DNA from: Nocardia alba NBRC 108234
GTDB lineage: Bacteria; Actinomycetota; Actinomycetes; Mycobacteriales; Mycobacteriaceae
NCBI RefSeq assembly: GCF_001612665.1
Contig: NZ_BDAX01000015.1
Coordinates: forward strand, 1-64,000
DNA length: 64,000 nucleotides
Direction: 5' to 3'
Shown one piece after another: positions 16,680-25,814 of this stretch (position 1 is its first letter; each line of letters opens with the position of its first letter). Below the pieces are notes generated by a model. That model did not search any database. It was not told the DNA's origin and saw only the letters and a list, made by a program, of their open reading frames with translations. Made by a program: the position numbers and the translations under genes.

Positions 16680-17930
16680 CTAGTCGGCTGCGGGTGTCAG
16701 TGCCTTGGTCAACGCCGGCACCGCGAGGGTTCGCTGCCACGAACGTGCACCGCCGGTGAGCAGGAAGTCCTCGATCTTCGCGGACAACTCCTCGGGAGTG
16801 CCGACGTTCTTGTAGTCGGGGAGGCCGTCCCAGCAGAGACGGCGGACCAGGTCGGGGGAGAGGAGGTTCTCGACCGGGATGGAGTGTTCGGTGGAGAGTT
16901 CGCCCATCGCGGCGCGGGCGGTGGTGAGGCGGGCGGCGGCGATGGGGTCGCGGCGTTCCCAGCGGTTGACGGGGGGTGGGCCGTCGAAGGGGAGGGTGAG
17001 CGGGGGGAGTTGTTTGTCGGGGAGGGCGCGGCCTCGTTCGATGGCGGCCAGCCAGTCGCGGGAGTAGCGGCGTTGGCGGGGGCCACCGAAGACGGGCAGG
17101 GTGCGCAGTTGGGCGATCGAGCGGGGTTCGCCGGTGGCGGCGGTGACGATGGCCGAGTCGGGTAGGACGCGGGCGGGGGCGACGTCGCGAGCGCGGGCGA
17201 GTTCGTCGCGGGTGGTCCACAGTTCGCGCACGATGGCCAGCTGGCGGGTGCGGCGCAGGGTGTGGATGCCGGAGGTGCGGCGCCAGCGATCGGCTTTCGG
17301 GGTGGGCGGGTCCATGGTGCGGACGTGCTCGAATTCCTCTGCGGCCCAGTCGAGTTTGCCCTGGGTGGTGAGGTCGTCGGCGACGGTGTCGCGGAGTTCG
17401 AGGAGCAGTTCGACGTCGAGGGCGGCGTAGTTGAGCCATTCGTCGGGCAACGGGCGGCTCGACCAGTCGGCGGCGCCGTGGCCCTTGCGCAGGGAGCGGC
17501 CGAGCAGGTTCTCGACCATCGCGGCCAGGCCGACGCGCTCGTAGCCGGCGATGCGGCCGCCGAGTTCGGTGTCGAAGAGGCGGGTGGGGCGCAAGCCCAG
17601 TTCGGCGAGGCCGGGCAGGTCCTGGTCGGCCGAGTGCAGGACCCACTCGAGGTCGTTGATCGCCTCGGCCAGCGGGGTCAGCGCGTCGGTGACGGGAATC
17701 GGGTCGATGAGGAACGATCCCGCGCCCTCGCGGCGGAGCTGGATCAGGTACGCGCGTGCCGAGTAGCGGAAGCCGGACGCGCGCTCGGCGTCGACGGCGA
17801 GCGGGCCGGTGCCCGCGGCGAGGGTTTTGGCCGCCGCGGCGACCTCGTCGGCGGTCGCCAGCACAGGTGGAACCCCCTCGGCGGGGGCGAGCAGGGGCTC
17901 TGCTGCGGTGGGTTCATCGGCGACCGACAT
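16680..17930 (-). CDS. rnd: ribonuclease D (DEDD exonuclease with HRDC domains)
   Basis: 416 aa. DEDD-family 3'-5' exonuclease motifs: Exo I LAVDAERASG, Exo II WVLHSADQDL, Exo III LNYAALDVELLLELRD with Tyr and Asp. HRDC-type helical nucleic-acid binding regions follow from about residue 210 to the end. RNase D trims tRNA 3' ends and structured RNAs. Corresponds by content and order to Rv2681 of M. tuberculosis. It is separated by only 22 bp from the upstream DUF3000 gene on the same strand, so they probably form an operon. Confidence 0.92.
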   Translation of the reverse strand: MSVADEPTAAEPLLAPAEGVPPVLATADEVAAAAKTLAAGTGPLAVDAERASGFRYSARAYLIQLRREGAGSFLIDPIPVTDALTPLAEAINDLEWVLHSADQDLPGLAELGLRPTRLFDTELGGRIAGYERVGLAAMVENLLGRSLRKGHGAADWSSRPLPDEWLNYAALDVELLLELRDTVADDLTTQGKLDWAAEEFEHVRTMDPPTPKADRWRRTSGIHTLRRTRQLAIVRELWTTRDELARARDVAPARVLPDSAIVTAATGEPRSIAQLRTLPVFGGPRQRRYSRDWLAAIERGRALPDKQLPPLTLPFDGPPPVNRWERRDPIAAARLTTARAAMGELSTEHSIPVENLLSPDLVRRLCWDGLPDYKNVGTPEELSAKIEDFLLTGGARSWQRTLAVPALTKALTPAAD

Positions 17931-17952
17931 AAACGTGAACTCTACGTGGCGA

Positions 17953-18591
17953 TCAAGGGTGATCGGTGCGGGTATAGGACTCCGGTCGCAAATGGGTGAC
18001 CCCGGCGGGCGGCAATCCGGCGGCGAAGGCCAGCACCTCGCAGAACGCTTCGACGTGTCGTCGCATCTCGGTGCTCGTGGCCGTCCACGAGGCGCGCAAT
18101 TCCAGCTGGTGCGCGCGCGGGGGGCCGGCGATATCGCCGTAGCGGACCGAACTGGTGGCGGTGACGGTGCCGCCGAGGGCGGTGAACGGTTCCCCGCGCG
18201 ATTCGAGGGAGTCGACCAACCAGCTCCACGCCACCTCGGGGAGCAGGGGGTCGGCGGCCAGTGCGGCGTCGATGTCGGCCTGGATGTAGGCGACGAGCCG
18301 GAACACGCCGTTCCAGGCCTCGTCGCCGTCGGGGTCGTGCAGCAGGATCAGCCTGCCGAACGCGTCGCCCTCGGAGTCGATGGGCACCACGGGGGTGTCG
18401 GGATGGGTGACCTCCGCTCCGAGCGCATAGGAGAACGGCGCCAACCGTTGCGGGGGACGGATAGGCGCCAGCTCGATTCGGGGGTGCACTGTTGCGGTGC
18501 CCATCGCATCGACCGCCGCCCGGAAAGAAGCAGGCTCGCGGGGCGTTCCCCCGGTCGGTGCGGCGCCGTCGCGGATGTCGAGCGGTGTCAC
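17953..18591 (-). CDS. DUF3000 family protein
   Basis: 212 aa from a GTG (VTPLDIRDG). The open frame extends further upstream, but that part is Arg/Pro-rich and not protein-like. The region FRAAVDAMGTATVHPRIELA through APFSYALGAEV and EVAWSWLVDSL matches DUF3000, an actinobacterial family of unknown role found next to RNase D and opposite hemE (Rv2680 position). Soluble, no signal peptide. Its function cannot be read from the sequence. Confidence 0.85.
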   Translation of the reverse strand: MTPLDIRDGAAPTGGTPREPASFRAAVDAMGTATVHPRIELAPIRPPQRLAPFSYALGAEVTHPDTPVVPIDSEGDAFGRLILLHDPDGDEAWNGVFRLVAYIQADIDAALAADPLLPEVAWSWLVDSLESRGEPFTALGGTVTATSSVRYGDIAGPPRAHQLELRASWTATSTEMRRHVEAFCEVLAFAAGLPPAGVTHLRPESYTRTDHP

Positions 18592-18921
18592 GAGGAGAAA
18601 CGGTAGACCGTGGGCGCCCGCCGTCGTCGGAGGCGCGCCGCTGCGCGCGTGGCGTTCGGGTCTTGTTGCGCAGGGCGCATTCTCGGGGCGGGTGTGATGC
18701 GCGATATGCGACGGAAGGCCGCGCGTTCGGTGGCTGGGCGGGCGGCGAACCGCTCGAGCGCGGTGGTTCGGACGTGAGTCTGTCGTGGCGGGAGTCCTTA
18801 CCTCCGTGCAAGGGTGAAGTCGGCAGAGCTCATACGGCCACCTACTTGCCGGATGTGTGGTCGGTCCCACACCCCTATAGGTGTGATGTTCGCGCGAGTG
18901 CGACGCCTAGGATGAACGGCG
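18592..18921. promoter_or_regulatory. divergent promoter region of DUF3000 and hemE
   Basis: About 330 bp without a supported gene. Close to hemE there is a short inverted repeat CACACC-CCTATA-GGTGTG (about 18870-18888) and a TAGGAT -10-like hexamer at 18908-18913. The hexamer is only 8 nt from the hemE ATG, which would give a leaderless or nearly leaderless transcript. Confidence 0.4.
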
Positions 18922-19977
18922 ATGAGCACTTACACCCGCCGCCGGTTGACCGATGCCCCTTTCCTGGCCGCCGCCACCGGCGCGACGCCGAGCAGGCGCC
19001 CGGTGTGGTTCATGCGTCAGGCCGGCCGGTCGCTGCCGGAGTACCGCGAACTACGCAAGGGCATCGGCATGCTCGAGTCGTGCTTCGACCCGGAGCTGGT
19101 GTGTGAGATCACCATGCAGCCGATCCGCCGCCATGGCGTCGACGCGGCGATCCTGTTCTCCGACATCGTCGTTCCGCTCAAGGCCGCGGGTATCGATCTC
19201 GACATCGTGCCCGGTGTCGGCCCGGTCATCGCCTCGCCGGTGCGCACCGAAGCCGACGTGCGCGCGCTGCCGCGACTGCGGCCCGAAGAGGTCGGCGCGG
19301 TCACCGAAGGCGTGCGGCTGCTCACCGGCGCGCTCGGCGACACCCCACTCATCGGTTTCGCGGGCGCTCCGTTCACTCTCGCCTCCTACCTGGTGGAAGG
19401 TGGGCCGAGCAAGCAGCACGAGCGCACCAAGGCGATGATGCACGCCGACCCGAAGACCTGGCACGCCCTGCTCGGTGCCCTGACCGACATCACCATCGCG
19501 TTCCTGCAGGCCCAGTTGTCGGCCGGGGTCGACGCGGTGCAATTGTTCGATTCCTGGGCGGGCGCGCTCTCGCTGGCCGATTACCGCGAGTACGTGCTGC
19601 CGCATTCCGAGCGGGTGTTCGCCGAGGTCGCTTCGGCAGGGGTGCCGCGCATTCACTTCGGCGTCGGCACCGGTGAACTGCTGGGTGCCATGGGTGAGGC
19701 CGGTGCCGATGTGGTGGGTGTCGACTGGCGGGTGCCGTTGACCGATGCCGTGCGTCGAGTCGGTGCGGGGAAGGGCTTGCAGGGCAATCTGGACCCCGCG
19801 ATCCTGTTCGCGGGTTTCGACGCGGTCGAGGCGCAGACGCGACGGATCCTCGCCGAAGCGGACGAGGCGATCACGCTCGGCGCGACCGGGCACATCTTCA
19901 ACCTGGGCCACGGCGTGCTGCCCGACACCGATCCCGGTGTGCTGACCGCGCTGGTCGAGCTGGTGCACTCCCTGTAG
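18922..19977 (+). CDS. hemE: uroporphyrinogen III decarboxylase
   Basis: 351 aa, standard length. Family signatures: RPVWFMRQAGRSLPEYRELR near the N terminus (substrate-binding Arg pair), GFAGAPFTLASYLVEGG mid-protein, VDWRVPL and the C-terminal NLGHGVLPDTDP. It decarboxylates the four acetate groups of uroporphyrinogen III to give coproporphyrinogen III, the branch point before the coproporphyrin-dependent haem route of actinobacteria. Followed by the protoporphyrinogen/coproporphyrinogen oxidase and, two genes on, hemQ. Confidence 0.97.
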   Translation: MSTYTRRRLTDAPFLAAATGATPSRRPVWFMRQAGRSLPEYRELRKGIGMLESCFDPELVCEITMQPIRRHGVDAAILFSDIVVPLKAAGIDLDIVPGVGPVIASPVRTEADVRALPRLRPEEVGAVTEGVRLLTGALGDTPLIGFAGAPFTLASYLVEGGPSKQHERTKAMMHADPKTWHALLGALTDITIAFLQAQLSAGVDAVQLFDSWAGALSLADYREYVLPHSERVFAEVASAGVPRIHFGVGTGELLGAMGEAGADVVGVDWRVPLTDAVRRVGAGKGLQGNLDPAILFAGFDAVEAQTRRILAEADEAITLGATGHIFNLGHGVLPDTDPGVLTALVELVHSL

Positions 19978-20048
19978 GTTCGGCCACGCCGCTGGTGATA
20001 CAGCCGGTGGGCTGACACGACGCCGTGCCGCACGGCTACGGTCGACGT

Positions 20049-21410
20049 ATGCGGATCGCGGTTATCGGGGGCGGAATCAGCGGGCTCGTCGCGGCGTATC
20101 GGTTGCGGCAGCGGCTCGGGGCGGACGCTGACATCGTCGTGCTGGAGCAGGGCGGGCGGGTCGGCGGTGTGCTCCACACTCGCGAATTGGCCGGGGAACC
20201 AGTGGATCTCGGTGCCGAAGCGTTCGTGGGGCGCAGGCCCGAGGTGATCGAGTTGATGAGCGAGCTCGGCCTGGACGACCAGTTGGTGCGCCCGGCCGGT
20301 AAACGACCGCTGATCTGGGCGCAGGGGTCGGCGCATCCGCTGCCCGGTCGCACCCTGATGGGGATTCCCTCCGACGCCGAGTCGCTGCGCGGACTGGTCG
20401 ACGACGCGACGTTCGATCAGGTCGCGACCGAGCCGCAACGCCCGCTGCACTGGGAGCCGGGCGCCGATATCGACGTGCAAACCCTGGTGGGCGACCGATT
20501 CGGCAGCCAGGTCGTCGAGCGCAGTGTCGATCCGTTACTGGGCGGGGTGTATGCGGGGATCAGCGCTTCCATCGGCATTTGCGCCGCGTTACCCACCCTC
20601 GCCACGGCGCTCGACAACGGTGCGTCGAGTCTGACCGAAGCGGTTCGTACGGCGATGCCCGCGCCCAGCTCGGCCCCGGTATTCGGCGGGCTGCGCGACG
20701 GCTACGGAGCCTTGATCGCCGCACTGACCGCGGCGTCGGGGGCACGTTTCGTCACCACCATGGCCGCGACGCGCGTGGCCCGCGCACCCGGTGGCTGGGT
20801 GGTCGACCCGATCGGCGCCGTCGACGCCGTGGTCATCGCGACGCCCGCGCCGGTGACCGCGCGCCTGCTGCACCACGTCGCACCCGTCGCGGCGCGGGCC
20901 GCCGCCGGTATCGAGCTGTCCTCCTCGGCGCTCGTCGCCATGGCCCTCCCGCGCGAAACGCCACTTCCGGATAACTCCGGCATCCTCATCGCCACCGGAG
21001 AACCTTTGCGCGCCAAGGCTTTCACCCTGTCCAGCCGCAAATGGCCGCACCTCGCCGAGCGGGAGGTCGCCTTGGTCCGGGCCTCCTTCGGTCGTCTCGG
21101 TGACGACAAGCCGCTCTTTTGGACCGACGAAGACCTCATCGCGGCGGCCGTCGCGGACCTGTCCACGGTCACCGGCATACCGATCGCCCCGATCGAGGTG
21201 GTCGTCCAACGGTGGCCGGGTGGTCTTCCGCAGTACGCTCCCGGTCACGTCGAACGGATCGCGGCGCTCGAATCGGCGATCGCCGACCTCGACGGCATCG
21301 CGGTAGCGGGCGCGTACCTCCACGGTGTCGGTGTCCCCGCTTGTGTCGCCTCGGGCACCGCGGCCGCGCGACGCGTGGCTACCGCGTGCATCGAGAATAC
21401 GCAGCGCTGA
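20049..21410 (+). CDS. hemY: coproporphyrinogen III / protoporphyrinogen oxidase (HemY/CgoX type)
   Basis: 453 aa from ATG at 20049. The FAD-binding Rossmann motif IAVIGGGISGLVAAYRL opens the protein, followed by VLEQGGRVGG. C-terminal GVGVPACVASGTAAARRVA is the typical second FAD-contact region. In Gram-positive actinobacteria this enzyme oxidises coproporphyrinogen III to coproporphyrin III with O2. It follows hemE by 71 bp, likely in the same transcript, and precedes hemQ by two genes. Confidence 0.94.
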   Translation: MRIAVIGGGISGLVAAYRLRQRLGADADIVVLEQGGRVGGVLHTRELAGEPVDLGAEAFVGRRPEVIELMSELGLDDQLVRPAGKRPLIWAQGSAHPLPGRTLMGIPSDAESLRGLVDDATFDQVATEPQRPLHWEPGADIDVQTLVGDRFGSQVVERSVDPLLGGVYAGISASIGICAALPTLATALDNGASSLTEAVRTAMPAPSSAPVFGGLRDGYGALIAALTAASGARFVTTMAATRVARAPGGWVVDPIGAVDAVVIATPAPVTARLLHHVAPVAARAAAGIELSSSALVAMALPRETPLPDNSGILIATGEPLRAKAFTLSSRKWPHLAEREVALVRASFGRLGDDKPLFWTDEDLIAAAVADLSTVTGIPIAPIEVVVQRWPGGLPQYAPGHVERIAALESAIADLDGIAVAGAYLHGVGVPACVASGTAAARRVATACIENTQR

Positions 21411-21546
21411 TCCCCGATGCTCGCCCACCGGATGTGCTGAGGCCCAGGGTGTTCCACGGCATCGATCGGTTCCGACCGCGTCGTGTGTAGTCGACAGTGG
21501 CGTGGCGGGAGGTTTGTGAGTCATTTACTGGCACAGGCACACTGGG

Positions 21547-22134
21547 ATGATGCGGAAATTCGATGCGGTGCTGTGTGACCTGGACGGCGTGCTCCGCCGA
21601 TTCGACCATGACGGTCAGCGCGAGCTCGAGGAACGCTACGGCCTGCCGGTACTGGCCACTGCCTTCGCCCCGGAGCAGATACGCCCCGCCATCCTCGGGC
21701 GCGTCACCGCCGAACAGTGGCTGGCCTCGATCACCGCGGCGCTCGGCGGCCACCCCGACGCCGTCCGCGCGGTCGAGGCCTTCGCCGCCGTCGACTTCTG
21801 GGTCGACGAGAAGGTCAGGGACCTACTGGCGGCGGTCCGTACACGAATGCCGCTGATCCTGGTCACCAACGCGATGGACAACCTCGACTCCCATCTCGCG
21901 CGGATGCGCCTCACCGGTTTCGCCGACACCGTGATCAGCAGCGCCGTCGTCGGTGTCGCGAAACCGGACCTCGGCATCTACGAGATCGCCGCGGCGGCGG
22001 CCGGTGTCGCCCCTGACCGCTGTGTCTTCATCGACGACCGGCCGGAGAACGTGACCGCCGCGCAGTCGCTCGGCATGATCGGCATCCACTACCGCGGGAT
22101 CGACGACCTGGCGATCCTCGGCGCGCAGGTCTGA
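21547..22134 (+). CDS. HAD-superfamily hydrolase
   Basis: 195 aa. HAD motif I is VLCDLDGVLRRF (nucleophile Asp and +2 Asp), motif II LILVTNAM (Thr), motif III GVAKPDLGIY (Lys) and motif IV FIDDRPENV. The fold predicts a phosphatase-like or phosphoglycolate-phosphatase-like enzyme; substrate unknown. It lies inside the haem gene block but has no obvious role in haem synthesis. Confidence 0.88.
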   Translation: MMRKFDAVLCDLDGVLRRFDHDGQRELEERYGLPVLATAFAPEQIRPAILGRVTAEQWLASITAALGGHPDAVRAVEAFAAVDFWVDEKVRDLLAAVRTRMPLILVTNAMDNLDSHLARMRLTGFADTVISSAVVGVAKPDLGIYEIAAAAAGVAPDRCVFIDDRPENVTAAQSLGMIGIHYRGIDDLAILGAQV

Positions 22135-22235
22135 AACTCGACATCAGGCGAACTCACCGGGCTGGACGGTTTCGCCGGTTGACCAGCGGCGTGTCCGCGG
22201 CTATCGGCGATAGCGGTGGTGCATGATCGCTCGCT

Positions 22236-22433
22236 GTGACCATTTCCGGTGAGCAGCGCAGTGCGCGGAGCCTGATTCTCGATCCTGATCTGGGGCCTGT
22301 CGAACTTCACGACGGCGAGGTGACCACAGTGACCTCGGTGTTCGGAACTGATGAGTCCTCGCCGTGGCGGGCGAGCAGGCCGGTCGCGGACCGAGCCCCA
22401 GCGGCGGGCGAAAACGCCGCAGTGGCACCATAG
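22236..22433 (+). CDS. possible small hypothetical protein (65 aa)
   Basis: A GTG-started frame with moderately coding-like third-position GC, encoding an acidic peptide (MTISGEQRSARSLILDPDLG). It stops 4 bp before the hemQ start. No recognisable family and no good ribosome binding site. The alternative is that 22135-22437 is simply the hemQ leader and promoter. Confidence 0.25.
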   Translation: MTISGEQRSARSLILDPDLGPVELHDGEVTTVTSVFGTDESSPWRASRPVADRAPAAGENAAVAP

Positions 22434-22437
22434 ATTC

Positions 22438-23133
22438 ATGGCGCGACTCGACTACCAGGCTCTCAACTCCTCCATCCGCTACCTGATGTTCTCGGTGTTC
22501 CAGGTTCAGCCGGGCGTGCTCGGTGAGGACCGAGCCGAGGCGATCAAGCAGGCGCAGACGTTCTTCGATGGACTCGCCGACAAGGGCGTGGTGCTGCGCG
22601 GGATCTACGACGTGGCGGGACTGCGGGCCGACGCCGACTTCATGCTGTGGACCCATGCCGAGCGGGTCGAGGATCTGCAGGCCGCGTACTCCGATTTCCG
22701 TCGCACGACCGAACTGGGCCGGGCGAGTGCGCCGGTCTGGAGCAATGTGGCGGTGCATCGGCCCGCGGAGTTCAACAAGAGCCACATTCCGGCCTTCCTG
22801 GCGGGGGAGGACGCGGGGAACTACATCTGTGTCTACCCGTTCGTGCGATCCTACGAGTGGTACCTGCTGCCCGACGAGGAGCGGCGCAAGATGCTCGCCG
22901 ACCACGGCAAGGAGGCGCGTGGGTACCCGGATGTGCGCGCCAACACCGTGAGTTCGATGGCGCTGGGCGATTACGAGTGGATTCTCGCGTTCGAGGCCCC
23001 CGAACTGCACCGGATCGTGGATCTGATGCGTGACCTGCGGGCCACCGAGGCGCGACTGCATGTGCGCGAAGAGATTCCGTTCTTCACCGGACCGCGCGTC
23101 GAGGTCGAGCAGTTGGTAAACGCGCTGCCGTAG
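22438..23133 (+). CDS. hemQ: coproheme decarboxylase (HemQ/ChdC)
   Basis: 231 aa, chlorite dismutase family. The start is the ATG of MARLDYQALNSSIRYLMFSV. Characteristic regions: VYPFVRSYEWYLLPDEERR with the catalytic Tyr region, and LADHGKEARGYP with the proximal His. It converts coproheme III to haem b by two oxidative decarboxylations, the last step of the coproporphyrin-dependent pathway. Matches Rv2676c by position and length. A strong terminator follows directly. Confidence 0.95.
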   Translation: MARLDYQALNSSIRYLMFSVFQVQPGVLGEDRAEAIKQAQTFFDGLADKGVVLRGIYDVAGLRADADFMLWTHAERVEDLQAAYSDFRRTTELGRASAPVWSNVAVHRPAEFNKSHIPAFLAGEDAGNYICVYPFVRSYEWYLLPDEERRKMLADHGKEARGYPDVRANTVSSMALGDYEWILAFEAPELHRIVDLMRDLRATEARLHVREEIPFFTGPRVEVEQLVNALP

Positions 23134-23146
23134 TGGCGAAAACCGA

Positions 23147-23171
23147 AGACCCTCTCCCTCGGAGAGGGTCT
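23147..23171 (+). terminator. rho-independent terminator after hemQ
   Basis: A perfect 11-bp stem AGACCCTCTCC / GGAGAGGGTCT with a 3-nt loop, followed by the T-rich TTCTTCTT. It ends the haem block. Confidence 0.9.
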
Positions 23172-23255
23172 TTCTTCTTGCCCATTTTCGCCGCGGTCAA
23201 ACCTCGAGTATCGTGAGCGGGCCGATTGTGGCTTTGAGGTGGGAGAGATTCGCGC

Positions 23256-25127
23256 GTGGTTTCAGGGTGGGGAACGGACGGCACCGAAGAGGGCCGATCC
23301 GCAATAGCAGCTATCGATCGAACCGTAGCGGAAACCGTTGTGGCGCGGCGAAGTCCGATGCGGTGGCTACGCGCGGCGCGTACCGATCTGGTCGTTGCCG
23401 GTTGTTATGTGTCGCTCGCTTTTTTCGTCCTCGCCGGGCTGTGGGCGAACCCCCGAAGCGGCTACCTGAGTAAGAGCGATCAGGACCAGACGCTGTACGA
23501 GTGGTTCTACGCCATTACGGCGCGAAACATCACTCACCTGGCGAGTCCGTTCAGTACACAGTTCCAGAATTATCCCGACGGTGTGAACACGATGGCCAAC
23601 ACCCTCATGTATGGGTGGGGGGTACCGCTCACGCCTGTCACCCTGTTGTTCGGGCCCACCGTCACGTTCGTGTCGGCGCTCACGGTCGGCCTCTCCGGCA
23701 CGGCATTCGCCTGGTACTGGGCGTTCTCGCGCGAACTGGTGACCTCGAAACTCGCCGCTGCCGTCGGCGGTGTGTTCTGCGGATTCGCACCCGCGATGAT
23801 CGCGCACACCAACGGGCACGCGAATTTCGTGTTCCTGGTGTTGCTTCCGATCATCGCCGTGCGGGTCATCAAGATGGCGCGGTACGCGGAGCTCGCGGCG
23901 GGGACCGGGCTGGTATGGCAACCATGCGCCGCTGTCGTGCTCGGACTGCTGGTCGCCTTGCAGCTCACCCTGGGTGAGGAGCCCCTGCTGATCTTCGCGC
24001 TCGGCTTCGCGGTCTTCGCCCTTGCCTACCTGGGCAGCTGGAGCGAGATCGCCCGCACGGCGCGCGCGACGGCCCCGTCGATACTGCTCGCGGCGCTGAT
24101 CACGCTGGCGCTCACCGGTTTCGGGCTGTGGTGGCAGTTCGCCGGACCGCAGTCGTATCGATTCGTCGGGATCGGCCGGGTCGGCAACGACATTATTTCG
24201 CTGGTTCAGTTCTCGCCGGAATCGGCGGGCAGCATGTTCTCGTTCGGCCCCGACGTGAGCATCAACCCGACCGAGGACAACACCTACTTCGGGTGGCCGC
24301 TACTGCTGCTCGTCGCCGTGGCCGTGTACTACCTGCGGTGTGAGCGCATCGTGCGGGCCGCCGTGATCGCCGGGGTGGGGTTCACGACACTGTCGATGGG
24401 CATTGTGCTGTCCTTCAACGGCGTCGTGCGCTTCCGTGAGGGCGAATACTCCATGATTCCGATGCCGTGGTTCGTCTTCGGATGGATCTCGCCACTGAAC
24501 GGGATGATCGAATCACGGTTGGCCATGATCGCCATACCGGCCATCGCGATAGTCCTGGTCCTTGGCACCCAGCGGGCGATCGAATCGCTGCGTACCTCGG
24601 CCACGATGCGGCGACCCATTGCCTGGTTCTGCGCCATGGCCTTCGCGCTGCTGCCCATCGCGCCGACCATGCTGCCCATCACCGAACGTCCCCCGACGCC
24701 CGCGTTCTTCGCCGATGGCACTGTGCGGCAGTATGTTTCGGACGGCTCGGTGGTCATAGTGCCGCCGCCCACCTCGGGCGACGCCATCGCGCTGCGGTGG
24801 CAGATCGACTCCGATTTCGCCTTCCCGCTCGTCGGCGGCTATTTCGTCGGCCCGATCGGCGCGGACCGCGGGGCCGGTTACGGCTCCGACCCGCGATCCA
24901 CCGCGGTGCTGCTCATGCTGGTCCGCAAGTCCAATCTGGTTCCGGTCATCGACCGCGCTCGGCGTGAGCAAGCCATCTCGGACCTGCGTTACTGGGGTGC
25001 CGATGTGGTGGTGTTGCCGCTGGCGCAGAGCACCGATGCCCTGCGTCGCACCGTGGACGACCTGCTCGGCATGCCTGCCGCGCAGGTGGACGGTGTGTTG
25101 GTGTGGGACGTGCGCGGTCTCGTCTGA
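23256..25127 (+). CDS. GT-C-like polytopic membrane protein, probable lipid-linked sugar transferase
   Basis: 623 aa from a GTG with GGGAGAG upstream. About ten hydrophobic segments lie between residues 45 and 480. An acidic motif KSDQDQTLYEWFYA follows the first membrane segment, in the first extracytoplasmic loop, where GT-C glycosyltransferases carry catalytic Asp/Glu residues. The C-terminal 140 residues form a soluble, probably extracytoplasmic domain. It probably transfers sugars from polyprenyl-phosphate donors for the cell envelope. Substrate unknown. It stands alone between a terminator and a TetR gene. Confidence 0.7.
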   Translation: MVSGWGTDGTEEGRSAIAAIDRTVAETVVARRSPMRWLRAARTDLVVAGCYVSLAFFVLAGLWANPRSGYLSKSDQDQTLYEWFYAITARNITHLASPFSTQFQNYPDGVNTMANTLMYGWGVPLTPVTLLFGPTVTFVSALTVGLSGTAFAWYWAFSRELVTSKLAAAVGGVFCGFAPAMIAHTNGHANFVFLVLLPIIAVRVIKMARYAELAAGTGLVWQPCAAVVLGLLVALQLTLGEEPLLIFALGFAVFALAYLGSWSEIARTARATAPSILLAALITLALTGFGLWWQFAGPQSYRFVGIGRVGNDIISLVQFSPESAGSMFSFGPDVSINPTEDNTYFGWPLLLLVAVAVYYLRCERIVRAAVIAGVGFTTLSMGIVLSFNGVVRFREGEYSMIPMPWFVFGWISPLNGMIESRLAMIAIPAIAIVLVLGTQRAIESLRTSATMRRPIAWFCAMAFALLPIAPTMLPITERPPTPAFFADGTVRQYVSDGSVVIVPPPTSGDAIALRWQIDSDFAFPLVGGYFVGPIGADRGAGYGSDPRSTAVLLMLVRKSNLVPVIDRARREQAISDLRYWGADVVVLPLAQSTDALRRTVDDLLGMPAAQVDGVLVWDVRGLV

Positions 25128-25185
25128 CCGTCACGGACACCTCGGTGAGAATCCGCGTCGACGACATGACGGTGTTTCTACCCTC

Positions 25186-25216
25186 GATTGAATCATTGAT
25201 TGAATTGTCGATTGAA
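25186..25216 (+). repeat. three GATTGAA repeats with a 12-bp period, putative operator
   Basis: GATTGAA occurs at 25186, 25198 and 25210, exactly 12 bp apart, 20 bp upstream of the TetR start codon. The middle region is also palindromic (TCAATGATTGA-like). A likely binding site for the adjacent TetR regulator or for another helically phased factor. Confidence 0.55.
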
Positions 25217-25235
25217 ACGTGTTTCACTTCTGGGT

Positions 25236-25814
25236 ATGGTCGATGACGTCAAGACGGGGACACGGCAGCGTCTGCTGATCGCCGCCGAATCACTGCTGCT
25301 GACCGAGCCCTACGACGAGGTCTCCGTGCGCGGCATCTGCGCCGCCGCCGGGGCCAACGCCGCCGCGGTGCACTACCACTTCGGATCGAAGGAAGCCCTG
25401 GTCGGTGCGCTGATCGAGGACCGGCTGGGGCCACTGTGGGCCGATGGTCTCGCTCGCGCGAGCGCCGGGGGAGATCCGCTGTCCGCAGTGGTCGACACGA
25501 TCCTGGCCCCGTTCGTCCAGCTCGCGGGAGATCCCATGGGCCGCCTGCATCTTCGGCTGCTGTCCAGGTTCGTCCTCGGACGGCATCTCACGACGTGGCA
25601 AGGTCCGTGGTTCCGGATGGGCACCTGGGCCGGGCTGCTCCCTGAGCTGAGTGACCGGGAGGGCCGCCGTCGGTGGATGCTCGCCTTCGATCTGATCATC
25701 ATGCGTTTCGGCAGCCCCGAAATCGAGGAACGCGGAATGTCGCAGCCGGACCTGGCGACACTGCGAGATTTCGTGGTGGCCGGTTTGACCGCGCCGACAG
25801 GAGAACAGCGATGA
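25236..25814 (+). CDS. TetR/AcrR-family transcriptional regulator
   Basis: 192 aa from ATG at 25236 (MVDDVKTGTRQRLL). The N-terminal HTH reads VRGICAAAGANAAAVHYHFGSKEALVGAL, followed by a helical ligand-binding domain. Its stop codon overlaps the start of the OYE gene by 4 bp, so it is co-transcribed with the oxidoreductases and probably controls them with autoregulation. Ligand unknown. Confidence 0.9.
   Translation: MVDDVKTGTRQRLLIAAESLLLTEPYDEVSVRGICAAAGANAAAVHYHFGSKEALVGALIEDRLGPLWADGLARASAGGDPLSAVVDTILAPFVQLAGDPMGRLHLRLLSRFVLGRHLTTWQGPWFRMGTWAGLLPELSDREGRRRWMLAFDLIIMRFGSPEIEERGMSQPDLATLRDFVVAGLTAPTGEQR

Noticed and set aside
1..16700. Integrase or recombinase gene driving the accessory region.
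   Set aside because: None is visible in the window apart from the IS3 transposase. If the region is an integrated island, the integrase lies outside or is lost.
22135..22437. An antisense gene opposite the hemQ leader.
   Set aside because: The minus-strand frame is Arg/Pro/Cys-rich without motifs; a short plus-strand frame is kept only at low confidence.
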